Positions 34,667-44,958 are shown, numbered from the stretch's first letter. The stretch is 64,000 bases of DNA from an uncultured Rikenellaceae bacterium (GCA_946486375.1 CAMLTW010000003.1:184668-248667); one strand, 5' to 3'. The notes: generated by a model from the sequence alone, not told the origin. Numbers and translations: made by a program.

Positions 34667-36499
34667 ATGAAAGTCAAACTTAATCAAGCGGCTAAAGTCT
34701 TTTTTGGGAATTCTTCTCTCGAAATGGTGTATATTGAAGCTGTGGCAAATGCTTTAGATGCTCATGCCAATAAGATTGATATTGATATAAATGTAAAAGC
34801 ATACAATCAACCACAGTCACTCAGAATTATGATTCACGACAATGGTGTAGGGTTTACTGATGATCGGTTTCAGAAATTCTGCCATCTTTTTGATGTCGAA
34901 GAAGATTCTCATAAAGGATTAGGGCGCCTTGTGTATTTGTGTTATTTTGACAATACAGATGTCTCCAGTAACTATGATGATGTTTATCATCGAGAGTTTA
35001 GATTTTCAGATGCATTTGATAACAAAAATATTGTGACACGTGTGAGCCCCACAGATTCTGGAACAACATTGGTCATGTCTGGTTATACATTATCTAAATT
35101 GAGAGATTATTCCTATTTGCAGCCAAAATACTTAAAAAAGAGAATATTAGAAGAATTTTATCCTAAACTCTACGATATAAAACAACATGCAAAAAAAGTA
35201 GAATTTTCTATTACTGCCACTATTAATGGAGGTACCCATAGTGAACTTTTCTCGACAGACGAAATACCCGCATTGACACAAGTGGAACTGGACTCATCGC
35301 TATCTTTAATTGATAAGATGTATATTCATTATTCTATTCAAAAGTGTGAGAATACTGATTCCTCAGTAGTAACGGCTATCTCTGTAGATAATAGGACACA
35401 AAAGGTGGAGATCATATCAAAGGAGAATATTCCATTGGGATACGAAATGATATTCCTCCTTAATTCTGATTGGTTCGTGGGAAAGGTTGATTTAGCCCGC
35501 CAGAACTTGACTGTATCAAGCTCGGAATTAAAGCAGATAAAAATCTTGTTTCGCAAAAAAGTATCTTCCATTATTGAAATGCATGTGCCTACTATAGCAG
35601 CAATGAATAAACAGACAAGAAATTCATTGCTTGATCGTTTCCCTCATTTGAATGGATATTTTGACAATAGTGAGATAGGATTTAGCGCAAGAAGTGAAGT
35701 ACTCAAGAATGCTCAAGACAAATTTTTTCACGCACAAAGAGAAATTCTGGATGCAACTTCATTGGACGAAGAGCAATACAATAGATCTATCGAATTGTCA
35801 TCAAGAACCCTAACTGAATATATTTTATTTCGACAGTTAATCATAAATAAACTTAAAAATACCGATACTGACGATAAAGAAGCCTATATTCATAATCTCA
35901 TTTGTAAGATGAGACGTCGTTATGAGGGAGAGGATGTATGTGGTGATTTGTATAACAATAACGCATGGATATTCGACGATAAATACATGACTTATAATGT
36001 CACTCTGAGTGACAGGGAAATGACTGAACTGGTTGATGTGATTACGGAAGGGGAAATAGTTGATGAAGACGATGATAGGCCTGATCTTGCATTGATATTT
36101 TCCAATAATCCTGAATCAACCCCTAAAGTTGATGTTGTTATCATTGAATTAAAGAAAAAAGGACTTACGCTTGAAGATAATATGAAAGTTGTAACGCAAC
36201 TTGAAAAAAGAGCGAGAAAGTTAATGCAACACTATGATAATAAAATTCAACGAATATGGTATTATGGTGTCGTTGAATTCAATGAGGATTTGGAGTTGCA
36301 TTTATCTGGAGAGTATCAGGAACTATATTCTACAGGTAAAATATATTATCGAGAAGCAAAAGTGGCAATTCAAAAAGAGCCATTATTGCAAATACCCATA
36401 GGAATTTTCATCATGGATCTTGATTCGTTGGTTAGCGACGCAAATTCGAGAAATTCAATATTTTTAAATTTGATCAAAAGTAAACTTATTAAAGATTGA
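34667..36499 (+). CDS. GHKL ATPase fused to a PD-(D/E)XK-like nuclease domain; candidate defence protein
   Basis: 610 residues, start ATG at 34667 (a TTG lies two codons upstream). The N-terminal GHKL (Hsp90/MutL/MORC-type) ATPase shows Glu24, Asn28 and Asp31 in IEAVANALDAHA, the G1 box HDNGVGF (Asp58, Gly60, Gly62) and the G2 box HKGLGRLVYL (about 82-91). The C-terminus carries RPDLALIF (Asp473) and VVIIELKKKG (Glu494, Lys496), then VVTQLEKRARKL, a pattern of PD-(D/E)XK nucleases. The gene is strikingly AT-rich between G+C-rich core genes and stands alone with its own promoter. It resembles MORC/MutL-like ATPases of bacterial defence or restriction systems, but I cannot name a family. It is not HtpG or MutL by length and arrangement. 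Confidence 0.72.
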   Translation: MKVKLNQAAKVFFGNSSLEMVYIEAVANALDAHANKIDIDINVKAYNQPQSLRIMIHDNGVGFTDDRFQKFCHLFDVEEDSHKGLGRLVYLCYFDNTDVSSNYDDVYHREFRFSDAFDNKNIVTRVSPTDSGTTLVMSGYTLSKLRDYSYLQPKYLKKRILEEFYPKLYDIKQHAKKVEFSITATINGGTHSELFSTDEIPALTQVELDSSLSLIDKMYIHYSIQKCENTDSSVVTAISVDNRTQKVEIISKENIPLGYEMIFLLNSDWFVGKVDLARQNLTVSSSELKQIKILFRKKVSSIIEMHVPTIAAMNKQTRNSLLDRFPHLNGYFDNSEIGFSARSEVLKNAQDKFFHAQREILDATSLDEEQYNRSIELSSRTLTEYILFRQLIINKLKNTDTDDKEAYIHNLICKMRRRYEGEDVCGDLYNNNAWIFDDKYMTYNVTLSDREMTELVDVITEGEIVDEDDDRPDLALIFSNNPESTPKVDVVIIELKKKGLTLEDNMKVVTQLEKRARKLMQHYDNKIQRIWYYGVVEFNEDLELHLSGEYQELYSTGKIYYREAKVAIQKEPLLQIPIGIFIMDLDSLVSDANSRNSIFLNLIKSKLIKD

Positions 36500-36639
36500 G
36501 ATACTATTTGTTATAACTTTCCTTTTGTGAAATATCATTTCTGTTGAAATAAGCCCTGTTCATGGAATGAGTAAACGTGCAAGTCGTATCCTGGCCTGAG
36601 TTTTTAATGCTTACTTTCTTTCGATACCAACCGAGCGCG

Positions 36640-36664
36640 AAAAAAGCGACCTTTGCGGGGTCGC
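36640..36664 (-). terminator. Terminator of the etf/acyl-CoA dehydrogenase operon
   Basis: GCGACC / GGTCGC stem (36646-36651 and 36659-36664), with a T-run on the minus strand. Together with the preceding AT-rich bases to 36500 it fills the 199-base gap beside the island gene. I see no second copy of the left-flank repeats here. Confidence 0.75.
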
Positions 36665-36698
36665 TCTTTCTTTTCGCACTTTCGCTATAAGAAGAAAA

Positions 36699-38420
36699 TC
36701 AACAATCTTCCTTCACCATCTTGAAAGCATCGAGGTCTTCCGTCGACAAGTTCATAATATACTCGTACCGTTCCCGGTTTTTGGCGTAACCCGCCTTCAC
36801 GTAGATTTCCGCCGAACGCCGGTAGTCTTCGTCGCTGCCCCCCTGGATCATCAGCAGGTACCCCAGAATGATATGACCGGCCATTTCCACCAATCGCCGG
36901 GCATGGAAATCGAGGTACTCCCCATCTCCTTTCGAAACGACGGCTTCCACGGCGGCGGCATAGTCTTCCCGCATTTTGATCTGTGTCTTCAGCAGGTCGG
37001 CCACTTCCGGGCAGAAATCCGTTTTTTCGTACTCCATCATCTGATTCAGGTAGGTTCCCGTGGTCACGTGGCGGATGGCGGCCACCACCTGCAACTGGGA
37101 AGTCCCTTCGTAAATGTTGGTGATCCGGGCGTCGCGGTACAAACGTTCAATCGGATAATCCTTCATGAATCCCGAACCGCCGTGGATCTGCAACGCATCG
37201 TAGGCCACCTGGTTGCAATACTCGCTGGACATCAGTTTCAACAGCGGCGTGAAAGCGTCGGCCAGCCGGGAATAGGCTTTCATTTCGGCGCGTTCCGCCG
37301 GTTCGAGCTTCCGTTCTTTCGCAATCGCTTCGTACAGCTTGTACACTTCCACGAACCGGGCGGTTTCATAGAGCATGGCCCGGCTGGCGTGGAGCTTGGA
37401 TTTCATGGTCGCCAGCATTTCGTAGACCGCCGGGAATTCGATGATCGGCTTGCCGAACTGCTGCCGTTCATGGGCGTATTTCAGCCCTTCTCGGTAGGCC
37501 GCTTCGGAAAGCCCCGTGGACTGCGCCCCGATTCCCAGCCGGGCGGCGTTCATCAGCGCCATCACGTACTTGATCAGACCCATCTTCCGGTCGCCGACCA
37601 GTTGAGCCGGAGCATTGGTGAATACCAGTTCGCATGTCGGCGATCCCTTGATCCCCATCTTGTTTTCGATGCGGCGTACCTTCGTGGCCCCGTGTTTTTT
37701 GTCGTAAACGAACATCGACAACCCGCGGGCATCGGTCGTTCCCTCTTCGGAACGGGCCAGCACCAGGGAGATATCCCCGTCCCCGTTGGTAATGAACCGC
37801 TTCACGCCGTTCAACAGCCACGTCTGCTTTTCTTCGTCCCAGTGAGCCTTGAGCATCACGGCCTGCAGGTCGCTCCCTGCGTCGGGTTCGGTCAGGTCCA
37901 TTGCACAGGTAGCCGCCTCGTTGCATACGCGCGGCAGGTATTCCCGCTTCAATTCCTCCGAAGCGAATTCGTTGAGGGTTTCGGCGCAGTCCTGCAACCC
38001 CCAGATGTTCTCGAATCCTACGTCGGCCCGTGCCACCATTTCGTTCGACATCACGAAACAGGTCAGCGGGAAGTTCAACCCGCCGTACTGCCGGGGCAGC
38101 GAAATGCCGTACAATCCCGCCCTGGCCAGCGCCTCATGGTTCGCCTGCGTCCCGGCGGCATAAATCACCCGGTCGTTCACCACCTTCGGCCCTTCGTGAT
38201 CCACCGACTCCGCATTCGGAGCGATCACGTCCCCGCAGATTTCGCCCATGACGTCCAGCACCCGGTTGTAGCTGTCCACGGCGTCCTCGTAATCCACCGG
38301 AGCGTAGTCATACACGTCCTTGTCCCGGAACCCGCGTTCGCGCAGTTCCACGATCTTTTTCATCAAAGGATGGTTCAGGTGATACTGAAAATCCTTGTTA
38401 TCCTGAAAGAAATTTGCCAT
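36699..38420 (-). CDS. Acyl-CoA dehydrogenase
   Basis: 573 residues, the long form with an extra C-terminal region compared with the about 380-residue core. Start MANFFQDNKD at 38420; the open frame runs upstream into non-coding DNA. Motifs are CAMDLTEPDAGSD, WLLNGVKRFITNGDGD, RIENKMGIKGSPTCEL, LQIHGGSGFMKDYPIERLYRDARI and IYEGTSQLQ, with the catalytic-region Glu in YEGTSQ. It uses FAD to form a trans-enoyl-CoA and passes electrons to the electron-transfer flavoprotein encoded just upstream (100-base gap). The chain length of the substrate is unknown. Confidence 0.93.
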   Translation of the reverse strand: MANFFQDNKDFQYHLNHPLMKKIVELRERGFRDKDVYDYAPVDYEDAVDSYNRVLDVMGEICGDVIAPNAESVDHEGPKVVNDRVIYAAGTQANHEALARAGLYGISLPRQYGGLNFPLTCFVMSNEMVARADVGFENIWGLQDCAETLNEFASEELKREYLPRVCNEAATCAMDLTEPDAGSDLQAVMLKAHWDEEKQTWLLNGVKRFITNGDGDISLVLARSEEGTTDARGLSMFVYDKKHGATKVRRIENKMGIKGSPTCELVFTNAPAQLVGDRKMGLIKYVMALMNAARLGIGAQSTGLSEAAYREGLKYAHERQQFGKPIIEFPAVYEMLATMKSKLHASRAMLYETARFVEVYKLYEAIAKERKLEPAERAEMKAYSRLADAFTPLLKLMSSEYCNQVAYDALQIHGGSGFMKDYPIERLYRDARITNIYEGTSQLQVVAAIRHVTTGTYLNQMMEYEKTDFCPEVADLLKTQIKMREDYAAAVEAVVSKGDGEYLDFHARRLVEMAGHIILGYLLMIQGGSDEDYRRSAEIYVKAGYAKNRERYEYIMNLSTEDLDAFKMVKEDC

Positions 38421-38520
38421 AATTCGTTTGGTCGTTTTGTACCTGCCGAAAATCCGTCCGTCCCTTTCTCCGCCTCTTTTTTCCGCAGGCCGCAACCGTT
38501 CCCGTCTTCCGGCCCGGATG

Positions 38521-39540
38521 CTATTTGGAATTTTGTTTGTAGAACTTGATCATTTTCGGAACCACCTCCATCACGTCGCCCGTAACGGCGAAGTCGGCGA
38601 TCTTGTTGATCGGCGCTTCGGGATCGGTGTTGATGGAGATGATCATCGCCGACTGATCCATCCCGGCCGTGTGCTGAATCTGCCCGGAAATACCGCAGGC
38701 GATGTAAAGCTTCGGACGCACGGTCACTCCGGTCTGTCCCACCTGACGCGCATGGTCGGCGAATCCGGCGTCTACGGCGGCACGGGAAGCCCCCACTTCA
38801 CCGCCCAGCGTTTCGGCCAACTCATAGAGCAACGCGAAATTTTCCTTCGAGCCGACCCCATATCCCCCGGCCACGATGACCGAAGCTCCCTTGATGTCGA
38901 TCTTCCGTTCTTCCATGTGACGTTCCAGAATCCGCACCACCAGATCGCTCGGCTGCAGGTATTTGTTCACGTCCACCTTCTTCACCGCACCGTCGGTCGG
39001 CTTGCCGTATTTTTCCTTTTTCATCACCCCTTCCCGGACGGTCGCCATCTGGGGACGGCACTCCGGATTGACGATGGTGGCGATGATGTTTCCTCCGAAA
39101 GCCGGACGGATCTGGTATAACAGGTCGCTGTATTCCTTTCCCGTCTTGGCTTCGGTATGCCCTCCGATTTCGAGGCTCGTACAATCGGCGGTCAAACCGC
39201 TGTGCAGAGCAGAAGAGACCCGCGGCCCCAGATCCCGGCCCACGCTGGTCGCTCCGAACAGGGCGATCTGCGGTTTTTCTTCCCGGAAAACGCCGCACAC
39301 GACCGCCGTGTGAGGCAACGTCCGGTAAGGAGCCAGCCGGGCATCGTCCGCCAGGTGCACCACATCGGCCCCGTATTCATGCAATTCCTTTTCCATGCCG
39401 TCGAGCCGGTGTCCGGGTACCAGCGCTTCGAGCTTGCATCCCAGCGTGTCCGCCAGCACGCGTCCCTTGGTCAGCAGTTCCAGGCTCACGTCGGCCACGC
39501 GGCCGTTCTCCGTTTCGCAATATACAAATACGTTGTTCAT
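38521..39540 (-). CDS. etfA: Electron transfer flavoprotein, alpha subunit
   Basis: 339 residues, usual length. The C-terminal FAD-binding domain shows VVAGGYGVGSKENF, EVGASRAAVDAGFADHARQVGQTG, LYIACGISGQIQHTAGMDQSA and AIININTDPEAPI (here IISINTDPEAPI). With EtfB it forms a heterodimer carrying electrons from acyl-CoA dehydrogenase to a further acceptor. No ferredoxin domain is fused. It lies 34 bases after etfB and 100 before the dehydrogenase gene. Confidence 0.96.
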   Translation of the reverse strand: MNNVFVYCETENGRVADVSLELLTKGRVLADTLGCKLEALVPGHRLDGMEKELHEYGADVVHLADDARLAPYRTLPHTAVVCGVFREEKPQIALFGATSVGRDLGPRVSSALHSGLTADCTSLEIGGHTEAKTGKEYSDLLYQIRPAFGGNIIATIVNPECRPQMATVREGVMKKEKYGKPTDGAVKKVDVNKYLQPSDLVVRILERHMEERKIDIKGASVIVAGGYGVGSKENFALLYELAETLGGEVGASRAAVDAGFADHARQVGQTGVTVRPKLYIACGISGQIQHTAGMDQSAMIISINTDPEAPINKIADFAVTGDVMEVVPKMIKFYKQNSK

Positions 39541-39574
39541 GAATCGAATTTTTAAAGATTTAGCGTAAGCCCCG

Positions 39575-40453
39575 TTAACCCAGGGTGTGGCTGGCGATCA
39601 GTTCCGCCATCAGCGCGTCCATGTCGGCATCCGAAGCGGACAGGCGCTTGGCTTCCTTGGCCTGGAAAACCACGTTTTCGATTTTCTTCACTTTCGTGGG
39701 CGAGCCGGACAACCCTAGCTGTTCCGGATCGGCATCCACGTCGGCCACGCCCCATTCCGGGATGGCCAGATACTTCCGGGTTTCGCAAAGAGAGAGGTAG
39801 TAGTCTTCCGTCTTCTCCTGCACCTCGCTCAGGGTTTTGGCATGCTTGTATTTCATCACCAGTTTGGCGTGACGCGGACGGCATTCCGGTGCGGAACCGT
39901 TGACGGTCACCACCAGCGGCAGCGGGCAGGCCGCCACTTCGATTCCCTGTTCCAGGCGGCGTTTTACCACCAGTTCGTCCCTTTCGAATCCCATGATTTC
40001 CTCCGCATAGGTAATCTGGGGCCAGCCGAGTTTTTCAGCCACCTGGGGCCCTACCTGAGCCGTATCCCCGTCGATGGCCTGGCGGCCGGCTATGATGAGA
40101 TCGGGATCGAGTTTGCGAACGGCGCAGGAAAGTGCATAGGAAGTGGCCAGCGTATCCGATCCGGCGAATTTTCGGTCGGTCAGCAAAACGCCCCCGTCGG
40201 TTCCGCGGAACATGCCTTCCCGAATGATGTCCGCAGCGCGCGACGGCCCCATCGTCAGGATGTGAACCGTTGTTCCTTCATACCGGTCTTTCAGCCGGAG
40301 CGCCTGCTCCAGCGCGTTCAGGTCCTCCGGATTGAAGATGGCCGGAAGCGCCGCACGGTTCACCGTGCCGTCGGCTTTCATCGCATCCTTCCCTACATTC
40401 CGGGTATCGGGCACCTGTTTGGCCAGCACGACGATTTTCAGTGATTTTTTCAT
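39575..40453 (-). CDS. etfB: Electron transfer flavoprotein, beta subunit
   Basis: 292 residues, slightly longer than the typical 255-265. Marks: VVLAKQVPDTRNVGKDAMKADGT, NPEDLNALEQALRLKD, LIIAGRQAIDGDTAQVGPQVAEKLGWPQITYA and LEQGIEVAACPLPLVVTVNG. It is the first gene of the operon etfB-etfA-acyl-CoA dehydrogenase, with a good promoter about 140 bases upstream. EtfB binds AMP or a second flavin, depending on type. Confidence 0.96.
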   Translation of the reverse strand: MKKSLKIVVLAKQVPDTRNVGKDAMKADGTVNRAALPAIFNPEDLNALEQALRLKDRYEGTTVHILTMGPSRAADIIREGMFRGTDGGVLLTDRKFAGSDTLATSYALSCAVRKLDPDLIIAGRQAIDGDTAQVGPQVAEKLGWPQITYAEEIMGFERDELVVKRRLEQGIEVAACPLPLVVTVNGSAPECRPRHAKLVMKYKHAKTLSEVQEKTEDYYLSLCETRKYLAIPEWGVADVDADPEQLGLSGSPTKVKKIENVVFQAKEAKRLSASDADMDALMAELIASHTLG

Positions 40454-40595
40454 TGTTTACAGTGAGTTATAATTTTTTCAATGCAGACACGGTTTCTTCG
40501 TTTCCCATACGGGCAAAGGGCCGTACAGCCGGTTTTCCTCATTTCATTTTATGTCCTCTCTCGTTCGGTTTCCCCCGCTTTTCGCTAAAGCCCGA

Positions 40596-40626
40596 CAAAC
40601 TTACATATTTTTTTGAAAGTTCGCAA
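40596..40626 (-). promoter_or_regulatory. Promoter for the etf operon
   Basis: Minus-strand TTG, 20-base spacer, TAAGTTTG (40596-40603): a full TTG/TAnnTTTG pair. The leader to etfB is about 140 bases. Confidence 0.7.
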
Positions 40627-40679
40627 CCGTGCGCCTGCAACTCCCTCTCCTCTCCGTTCCTCCCGTTTTCGGGAAACGA

Positions 40680-40710
40680 TTGGGGTTTTTCGTATAAAAT
40701 TCCTATCTTG
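40680..40710 (+). promoter_or_regulatory. Promoter candidate for pheT
   Basis: TTG at 40680-40682, a 21-base spacer and TATCTTG at 40704-40710. The final G is one place off the consensus. Confidence 0.45.
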
Positions 40711-40727
40711 TGCCGTTTTTCAAGGGG

Positions 40728-40766
40728 GTCCGCCGGAAGGTCTTTTCCACCCGTTTTCCGGCGGAC
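40728..40766 (+). promoter_or_regulatory. 11-bp hairpin in the pheT leader
   Basis: GTCCGCCGGAA pairs perfectly with TTCCGGCGGAC across a 17-base loop, ending 38 bases before the pheT start. No T-run follows, so it is not a simple terminator. It could control translation or mRNA stability. Confidence 0.5.
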
Positions 40767-40804
40767 GAACGAAGGCGACGCAAGAGACACAAACACAGGA
40801 TAGC

Positions 40805-43270
40805 ATGAAAGTATCGTATAAATGGCTCCGGCAATACATCGAAACGGACCTGACCCCGGAAGAAATGGCTTCCGTACTGACCGACATCGGACTGGAAATC
40901 GAAGGATTCGAAAAGACCGAAACCGTCCGCGGCGGTCTGTCGGGCGTGGTGGTCGGCCGGGTGCTGACTTGTGAAAAACACCCCGATGCCGACAAGCTGA
41001 AACTGACGACCGTTGATCTGGGTGACGCCGTTCCGACGCAGATCGTATGCGGGGCTCCGAACGTGGCTGCGGGTCAGAAAGTGCTGGTGGCGACCATCGG
41101 CTGTACGCTTTATCCGCAGGGAGAGGAAAACGGGATCAAAATCAAGAAGAGCAAAATCCGGGGCGTGGAGTCCAACGGGATGATCTGCGCCGAAGACGAA
41201 CTCGGACTGGGCGACAGCCATGAAGGGATCATGGTGCTTCCGGACGACGCCGTACCGGGAACGCCCGCCCGCGATCTGCTCGGCATCGAAGACGATTACA
41301 CCTTTGAAATCGGATTGACCCCGAACCGGATCGACGCGGCTTCGCATTACGGTGTGGCCCGCGATCTGGCGGCCTGGCTCAAAGCCAACGGACGGCCGGT
41401 AACCCTTCGGCTGCCCGAAGCGCCTGAAATAGAGAAGGAGGCGGAGGGGAAAGCCATCGCGGTCGAAGTGAAGGATTCCGAAGCGGCTCCCCGTTATATG
41501 GGGGTTACCGTTTCCGGCGTCCGGGTGGGACCGTCTCCGGAATGGCTGCAAAACCGGCTGCGGAGCATCGGGCTGAATCCGCACAACAACATCGTGGACA
41601 TTACCAATTACATCCTGCATTCCGTGGGGCAGCCGCTGCATGCGTTCGACGCGGACAGGATCGAGGGAGGCCGGATCGTAGTACGGACTACGGAAGCGGG
41701 TACCCCTTTTACGACGCTGGACGGGACGGAGCGCAAGCTTTCGGAAAGCGACCTGATGATTTGCAGCGCCGAAAAGCCGATGTGTATCGCCGGGGTTTTC
41801 GGGGGGCTGGATTCGGGCGTGACGGAAGCCACCGTGAACGTGTTCCTGGAAAGCGCCTATTTCAATCCGGTATCGGTGCGGAAAACGGCGAAGCATCACG
41901 GACTGAACACCGATTCCTCCTTCCGTTTCGAACGGGGCATCGACCCCGATATGACCCCCTATGCCCTGCGGCGGGCGGCACGGCTCATTCAGGAAGTGGC
42001 CGGGGGCAAGATCACGTCGGGTGTGGTGGATATCTATCCGGAAAAGGTGTTGCCTTTCCCGGTGGAAGTTTCCTATGCGAATATAGACCGGCTGGTAGGC
42101 AAGGAAATTCCGCGGGAAAAAATCCGGGAAATCCTGCGCGCCCTCGATATCCGGATCGTCCGGGAAACTTATGAGGGGCTCTCATTGGAAGTGCCTCCCT
42201 TCCGGGTGGACGTGCGGCGCGAAGCGGACGTCATCGAGGAAATCCTCCGGATATATGGCTACAACAACGTGGAAATACCGCTTCACGTGAATTCCACCCT
42301 GTCCTACGGCCAGCGTCCGGATCGGGACAAAATGGTGAACATCGTAGCCGACTATCTGACGGCCAACGGTTTCAACGAAATCATGAGCAACTCGCTGACC
42401 AAATCGGCCTATTACGAAAACAACGGCGTCTGGAAAGCAGAAAATGCCGTCAGGATACTCAACCCGCTCAGCAACGACCTGAACGTCATGCGGCAGACGT
42501 TGTTATACAACATGCTGGAAGCGGCCCAGCTGAATGCCAACCGGAAAAACGGCGACCTGAAATGCTACGAATTCGGGAACTGTTACTTCTACTGCCCCGA
42601 ACGGGCGGCGGAAGACAAGCCGCTGGCAGCCTACCGGGAAGAATATCGCCTGGCCATGCTGGTTACGGGAAAAGAACATACCGAGAACTGGAACGTCAAA
42701 GCGTCCCCGAGCGACTTTTTCACGCTGAAGAAAACGGCGGAACAGCTTCTGAAACGGTTCGGCATGGACATTTACGAAGCCCGGACGGAATCGCTGGCAA
42801 ATGAAATTTACCGGGAAGGGCTGCGGTATGTTCTGCGGGGAAAACCATTGTTCGAGATGGGCGTGCTGACCAAAAAACTCCGGAACGCTTTCGACCTGAA
42901 GACGGAGGCTTGTTATCTGGAAATGAATTTCGATACGCTCCTGAAGCTTCTCCGCAATCAAACGGTGCGGGTGAAGGACTTGGCGAAATATCCGGAAGTG
43001 CGGCGTGATTTGGCCCTGCTGGTGGACAGCGGGGTGACGTTCGACCGGCTGCGTCAGCTCGCTTTCGCCACGGAAAAGAAACTGTTGAAAAACGTGGGGC
43101 TGTTCGACGTCTATGAAGGGGATAAATTGCCGGAAGGCAAGAAATCGTATGCGCTCTCCTTCGTCTTGCAGGACAGCGAACGAACGATGACCGACGAGGC
43201 GACCGACCGGATCATGAACCGGCTGATCGAACGCTTCGAGAAAGAGGCGGGAGCGCAGGTGCGCAAATGA
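40805..43270 (+). CDS. pheT: Phenylalanyl-tRNA synthetase beta subunit
   Basis: 821 residues. The domains run tRNA-binding EMAP-like (about 40-150; [20 protein letters not shown]), B3/B4 editing (about 210-390), B5 (about 400-480), catalytic-like core and the C-terminal anticodon-binding FDX-ACB domain (about 730-820; [16 protein letters not shown]). PheT pairs with PheS to charge tRNA-Phe and to clear mischarged Tyr. The start at 40805 ([12 protein letters not shown]) is the family N-terminus. pheS is not in the window. The stop overlaps an in-frame ATG upstream of guaA. Confidence 0.96.
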   Translation: MKVSYKWLRQYIETDLTPEEMASVLTDIGLEIEGFEKTETVRGGLSGVVVGRVLTCEKHPDADKLKLTTVDLGDAVPTQIVCGAPNVAAGQKVLVATIGCTLYPQGEENGIKIKKSKIRGVESNGMICAEDELGLGDSHEGIMVLPDDAVPGTPARDLLGIEDDYTFEIGLTPNRIDAASHYGVARDLAAWLKANGRPVTLRLPEAPEIEKEAEGKAIAVEVKDSEAAPRYMGVTVSGVRVGPSPEWLQNRLRSIGLNPHNNIVDITNYILHSVGQPLHAFDADRIEGGRIVVRTTEAGTPFTTLDGTERKLSESDLMICSAEKPMCIAGVFGGLDSGVTEATVNVFLESAYFNPVSVRKTAKHHGLNTDSSFRFERGIDPDMTPYALRRAARLIQEVAGGKITSGVVDIYPEKVLPFPVEVSYANIDRLVGKEIPREKIREILRALDIRIVRETYEGLSLEVPPFRVDVRREADVIEEILRIYGYNNVEIPLHVNSTLSYGQRPDRDKMVNIVADYLTANGFNEIMSNSLTKSAYYENNGVWKAENAVRILNPLSNDLNVMRQTLLYNMLEAAQLNANRKNGDLKCYEFGNCYFYCPERAAEDKPLAAYREEYRLAMLVTGKEHTENWNVKASPSDFFTLKKTAEQLLKRFGMDIYEARTESLANEIYREGLRYVLRGKPLFEMGVLTKKLRNAFDLKTEACYLEMNFDTLLKLLRNQTVRVKDLAKYPEVRRDLALLVDSGVTFDRLRQLAFATEKKLLKNVGLFDVYEGDKLPEGKKSYALSFVLQDSERTMTDEATDRIMNRLIERFEKEAGAQVRK

Positions 43271-43329
43271 CCGAAAGCGGGAGGAACGACCCCGTGGAAG
43301 AAACCGAACAAAAAACTACGAATCGCAAT

Positions 43330-44859
43330 ATGCAGGAAAAAATCTTAATTCTGGATTTCGGATCGCAGTATACGCAGCTCATCGCACGACGGGTGCGGGA
43401 ACTCAATGTGTACTGCGAAATCCATCCTTTCAATCATCCCCCCATGATCGACGCTTCGGTCAAGGGGGTGATTCTTTCGGGCAGCCCCTACTCCGTTCGG
43501 GACGAGAAGGCCCCGCAGATCGACCTGTCCGACATCAAGGGAAAACTTCCGCTGCTGGGTGTTTGCTACGGAGCGCAATACCTGTCGCACCATTTCGGCG
43601 GAGAAGTGCAACGGACGGGCAACAGCGAATACGGACGGGCCATGCTGACCAGGGTGGCGGACGACTGTCCCCTGATCAAAACCCTTTCCAAGACCTCGCA
43701 GGTGTGGATGTCGCACGGAGACACGATCGTGAAAATTCCGGCCAACTACCGCATCATCGCCAGCACGGAAGATGTAAAAGTAGCTGCGTATCAGATTGAA
43801 GGAGAAGATACTTACGGCATTCAATTTCATCCGGAAGTTTATCATTCGACCGAAGGGAAGGAGCTGTTGCGGAATTTTGTGGTGGAAATTTGCGGCTGCC
43901 GGCAGGACTGGACGCCCGATTCGTTCATCGAAAGCACGGTGAAAGAATTGCGGGAGAAGCTGGGGAACGACAAAGTGGTGCTGGGCCTTTCGGGCGGCGT
44001 CGATTCTTCGGTGGCGGCCATGCTGCTGCATCGGGCCATCGGGCCGAATCTGACGTGTATTTTCGTGGACATGGGCCTGCTTCGGAAAAACGAGTTCGAA
44101 GACGTGCTGGCCTCCTATCAGTCGATGGGATTGAACGTGATTGGCGTGCGGGCCGGCGACAAGTTTCTGGGCGACCTGAAAGGCGTGACCGATCCGGAAA
44201 AGAAACGGAAAATCATCGGCCGGGATTTCATCGAGGTGTTCGACGAGGAAGCGCAGAAACTGAAAGACGTGAAATGGTTGGCGCAGGGCACGATTTATCC
44301 CGACGTGATCGAATCGGTATCGGTGAACGGCCCTTCGGCCACGATCAAGTCGCACCACAACGTAGGGGGGCTGCCGGAGAAGATGCATCTGAAGGTGGTG
44401 GAACCCCTGCGGCTGTTGTTCAAGGACGAAGTGCGGCGTGTGGGACGGCAGTTGGACATTCCGGACAATATCCTGGGACGCCATCCTTTTCCGGGGCCGG
44501 GGCTCGGTATCCGGATTCTGGGGGAAGTGACGGCGGAAAAAGTGCGGATTTTGCAGGACGCCGACAAGATTTTCATCGACGGGCTGAAAGAGTTCGGGCT
44601 GTACGATCAGGTATGGCAGGCGGGCGTCATGCTGTTGCCGGTGCAGTCGGTCGGCGTGATGGGCGACGAGCGGACATATGAAAACTGCGTAGCGCTGAGG
44701 GCGGTCACCTCGACGGACGGCATGACGGCCGACTGGGTGCACCTTCCCTATGAATTCCTGGCCAAAATGTCCAACGACATCATCAACAAGGTGAAAGGGA
44801 TCAACCGTGTGGTTTACGACATCAGCTCCAAACCGCCCGCAACGATCGAGTGGGAATAA
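43330..44859 (+). CDS. guaA: GMP synthase (glutamine-hydrolysing)
   Basis: 509 residues. The N-terminal class I glutamine amidotransferase domain holds Cys79 in [11 protein letters not shown] and the QFHPEV His-Glu pair. The ATP-pyrophosphatase domain starts with the P-loop-like [10 protein letters not shown] and ends in the dimerization part with [15 protein letters not shown] and the C-terminal IEWE. It aminates XMP to GMP. I chose the ATG at 43330, giving [13 protein letters not shown] as in homologs. An in-frame ATG at 43267 overlaps the pheT stop and would add 21 polar residues. Confidence 0.97.
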   Translation: MQEKILILDFGSQYTQLIARRVRELNVYCEIHPFNHPPMIDASVKGVILSGSPYSVRDEKAPQIDLSDIKGKLPLLGVCYGAQYLSHHFGGEVQRTGNSEYGRAMLTRVADDCPLIKTLSKTSQVWMSHGDTIVKIPANYRIIASTEDVKVAAYQIEGEDTYGIQFHPEVYHSTEGKELLRNFVVEICGCRQDWTPDSFIESTVKELREKLGNDKVVLGLSGGVDSSVAAMLLHRAIGPNLTCIFVDMGLLRKNEFEDVLASYQSMGLNVIGVRAGDKFLGDLKGVTDPEKKRKIIGRDFIEVFDEEAQKLKDVKWLAQGTIYPDVIESVSVNGPSATIKSHHNVGGLPEKMHLKVVEPLRLLFKDEVRRVGRQLDIPDNILGRHPFPGPGLGIRILGEVTAEKVRILQDADKIFIDGLKEFGLYDQVWQAGVMLLPVQSVGVMGDERTYENCVALRAVTSTDGMTADWVHLPYEFLAKMSNDIINKVKGINRVVYDISSKPPATIEWE

Positions 44860-44879
44860 CGCCCTCCGGATTTTAACAG

Positions 44880-44917
44880 ACCGGCCCCATCCTTACGGAC
44901 GGGGCCGGTTGTTTTTT
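44880..44917 (+). terminator. Terminator of guaA
   Basis: ACCGGCCCC / GGGGCCGGT stem, loop with an inner CC/GG, and a T-rich tail ending in six T. Confidence 0.88.
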
Positions 44918-44958
44918 CAAAATTTGCAGGCGAACGGAAAGTTTCTTTCTCCCCTTTC

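Larger units (their letters stand above)
40454..40804. other. Divergent leader region, etfB / pheT
   Basis: 351 bases without a gene. It holds the etf promoter (minus, 40596-40626), a pheT promoter candidate (plus, about 40680-40710) and a strong hairpin at 40728-40766 in the pheT leader. Confidence 0.7.

Noticed and set aside
34376-36698. Integrative element with att sites around the GHKL-nuclease gene
   Set aside because: I found no flanking direct repeats, integrase or tRNA target; only one gene is gained, so an integrated element cannot be shown.
40728-40766. T-box leader for pheT
   Set aside because: Bacteroidota lack T-box controlled synthetases in general, and neither the T-box bulge sequence nor a terminator/antiterminator pair is present.
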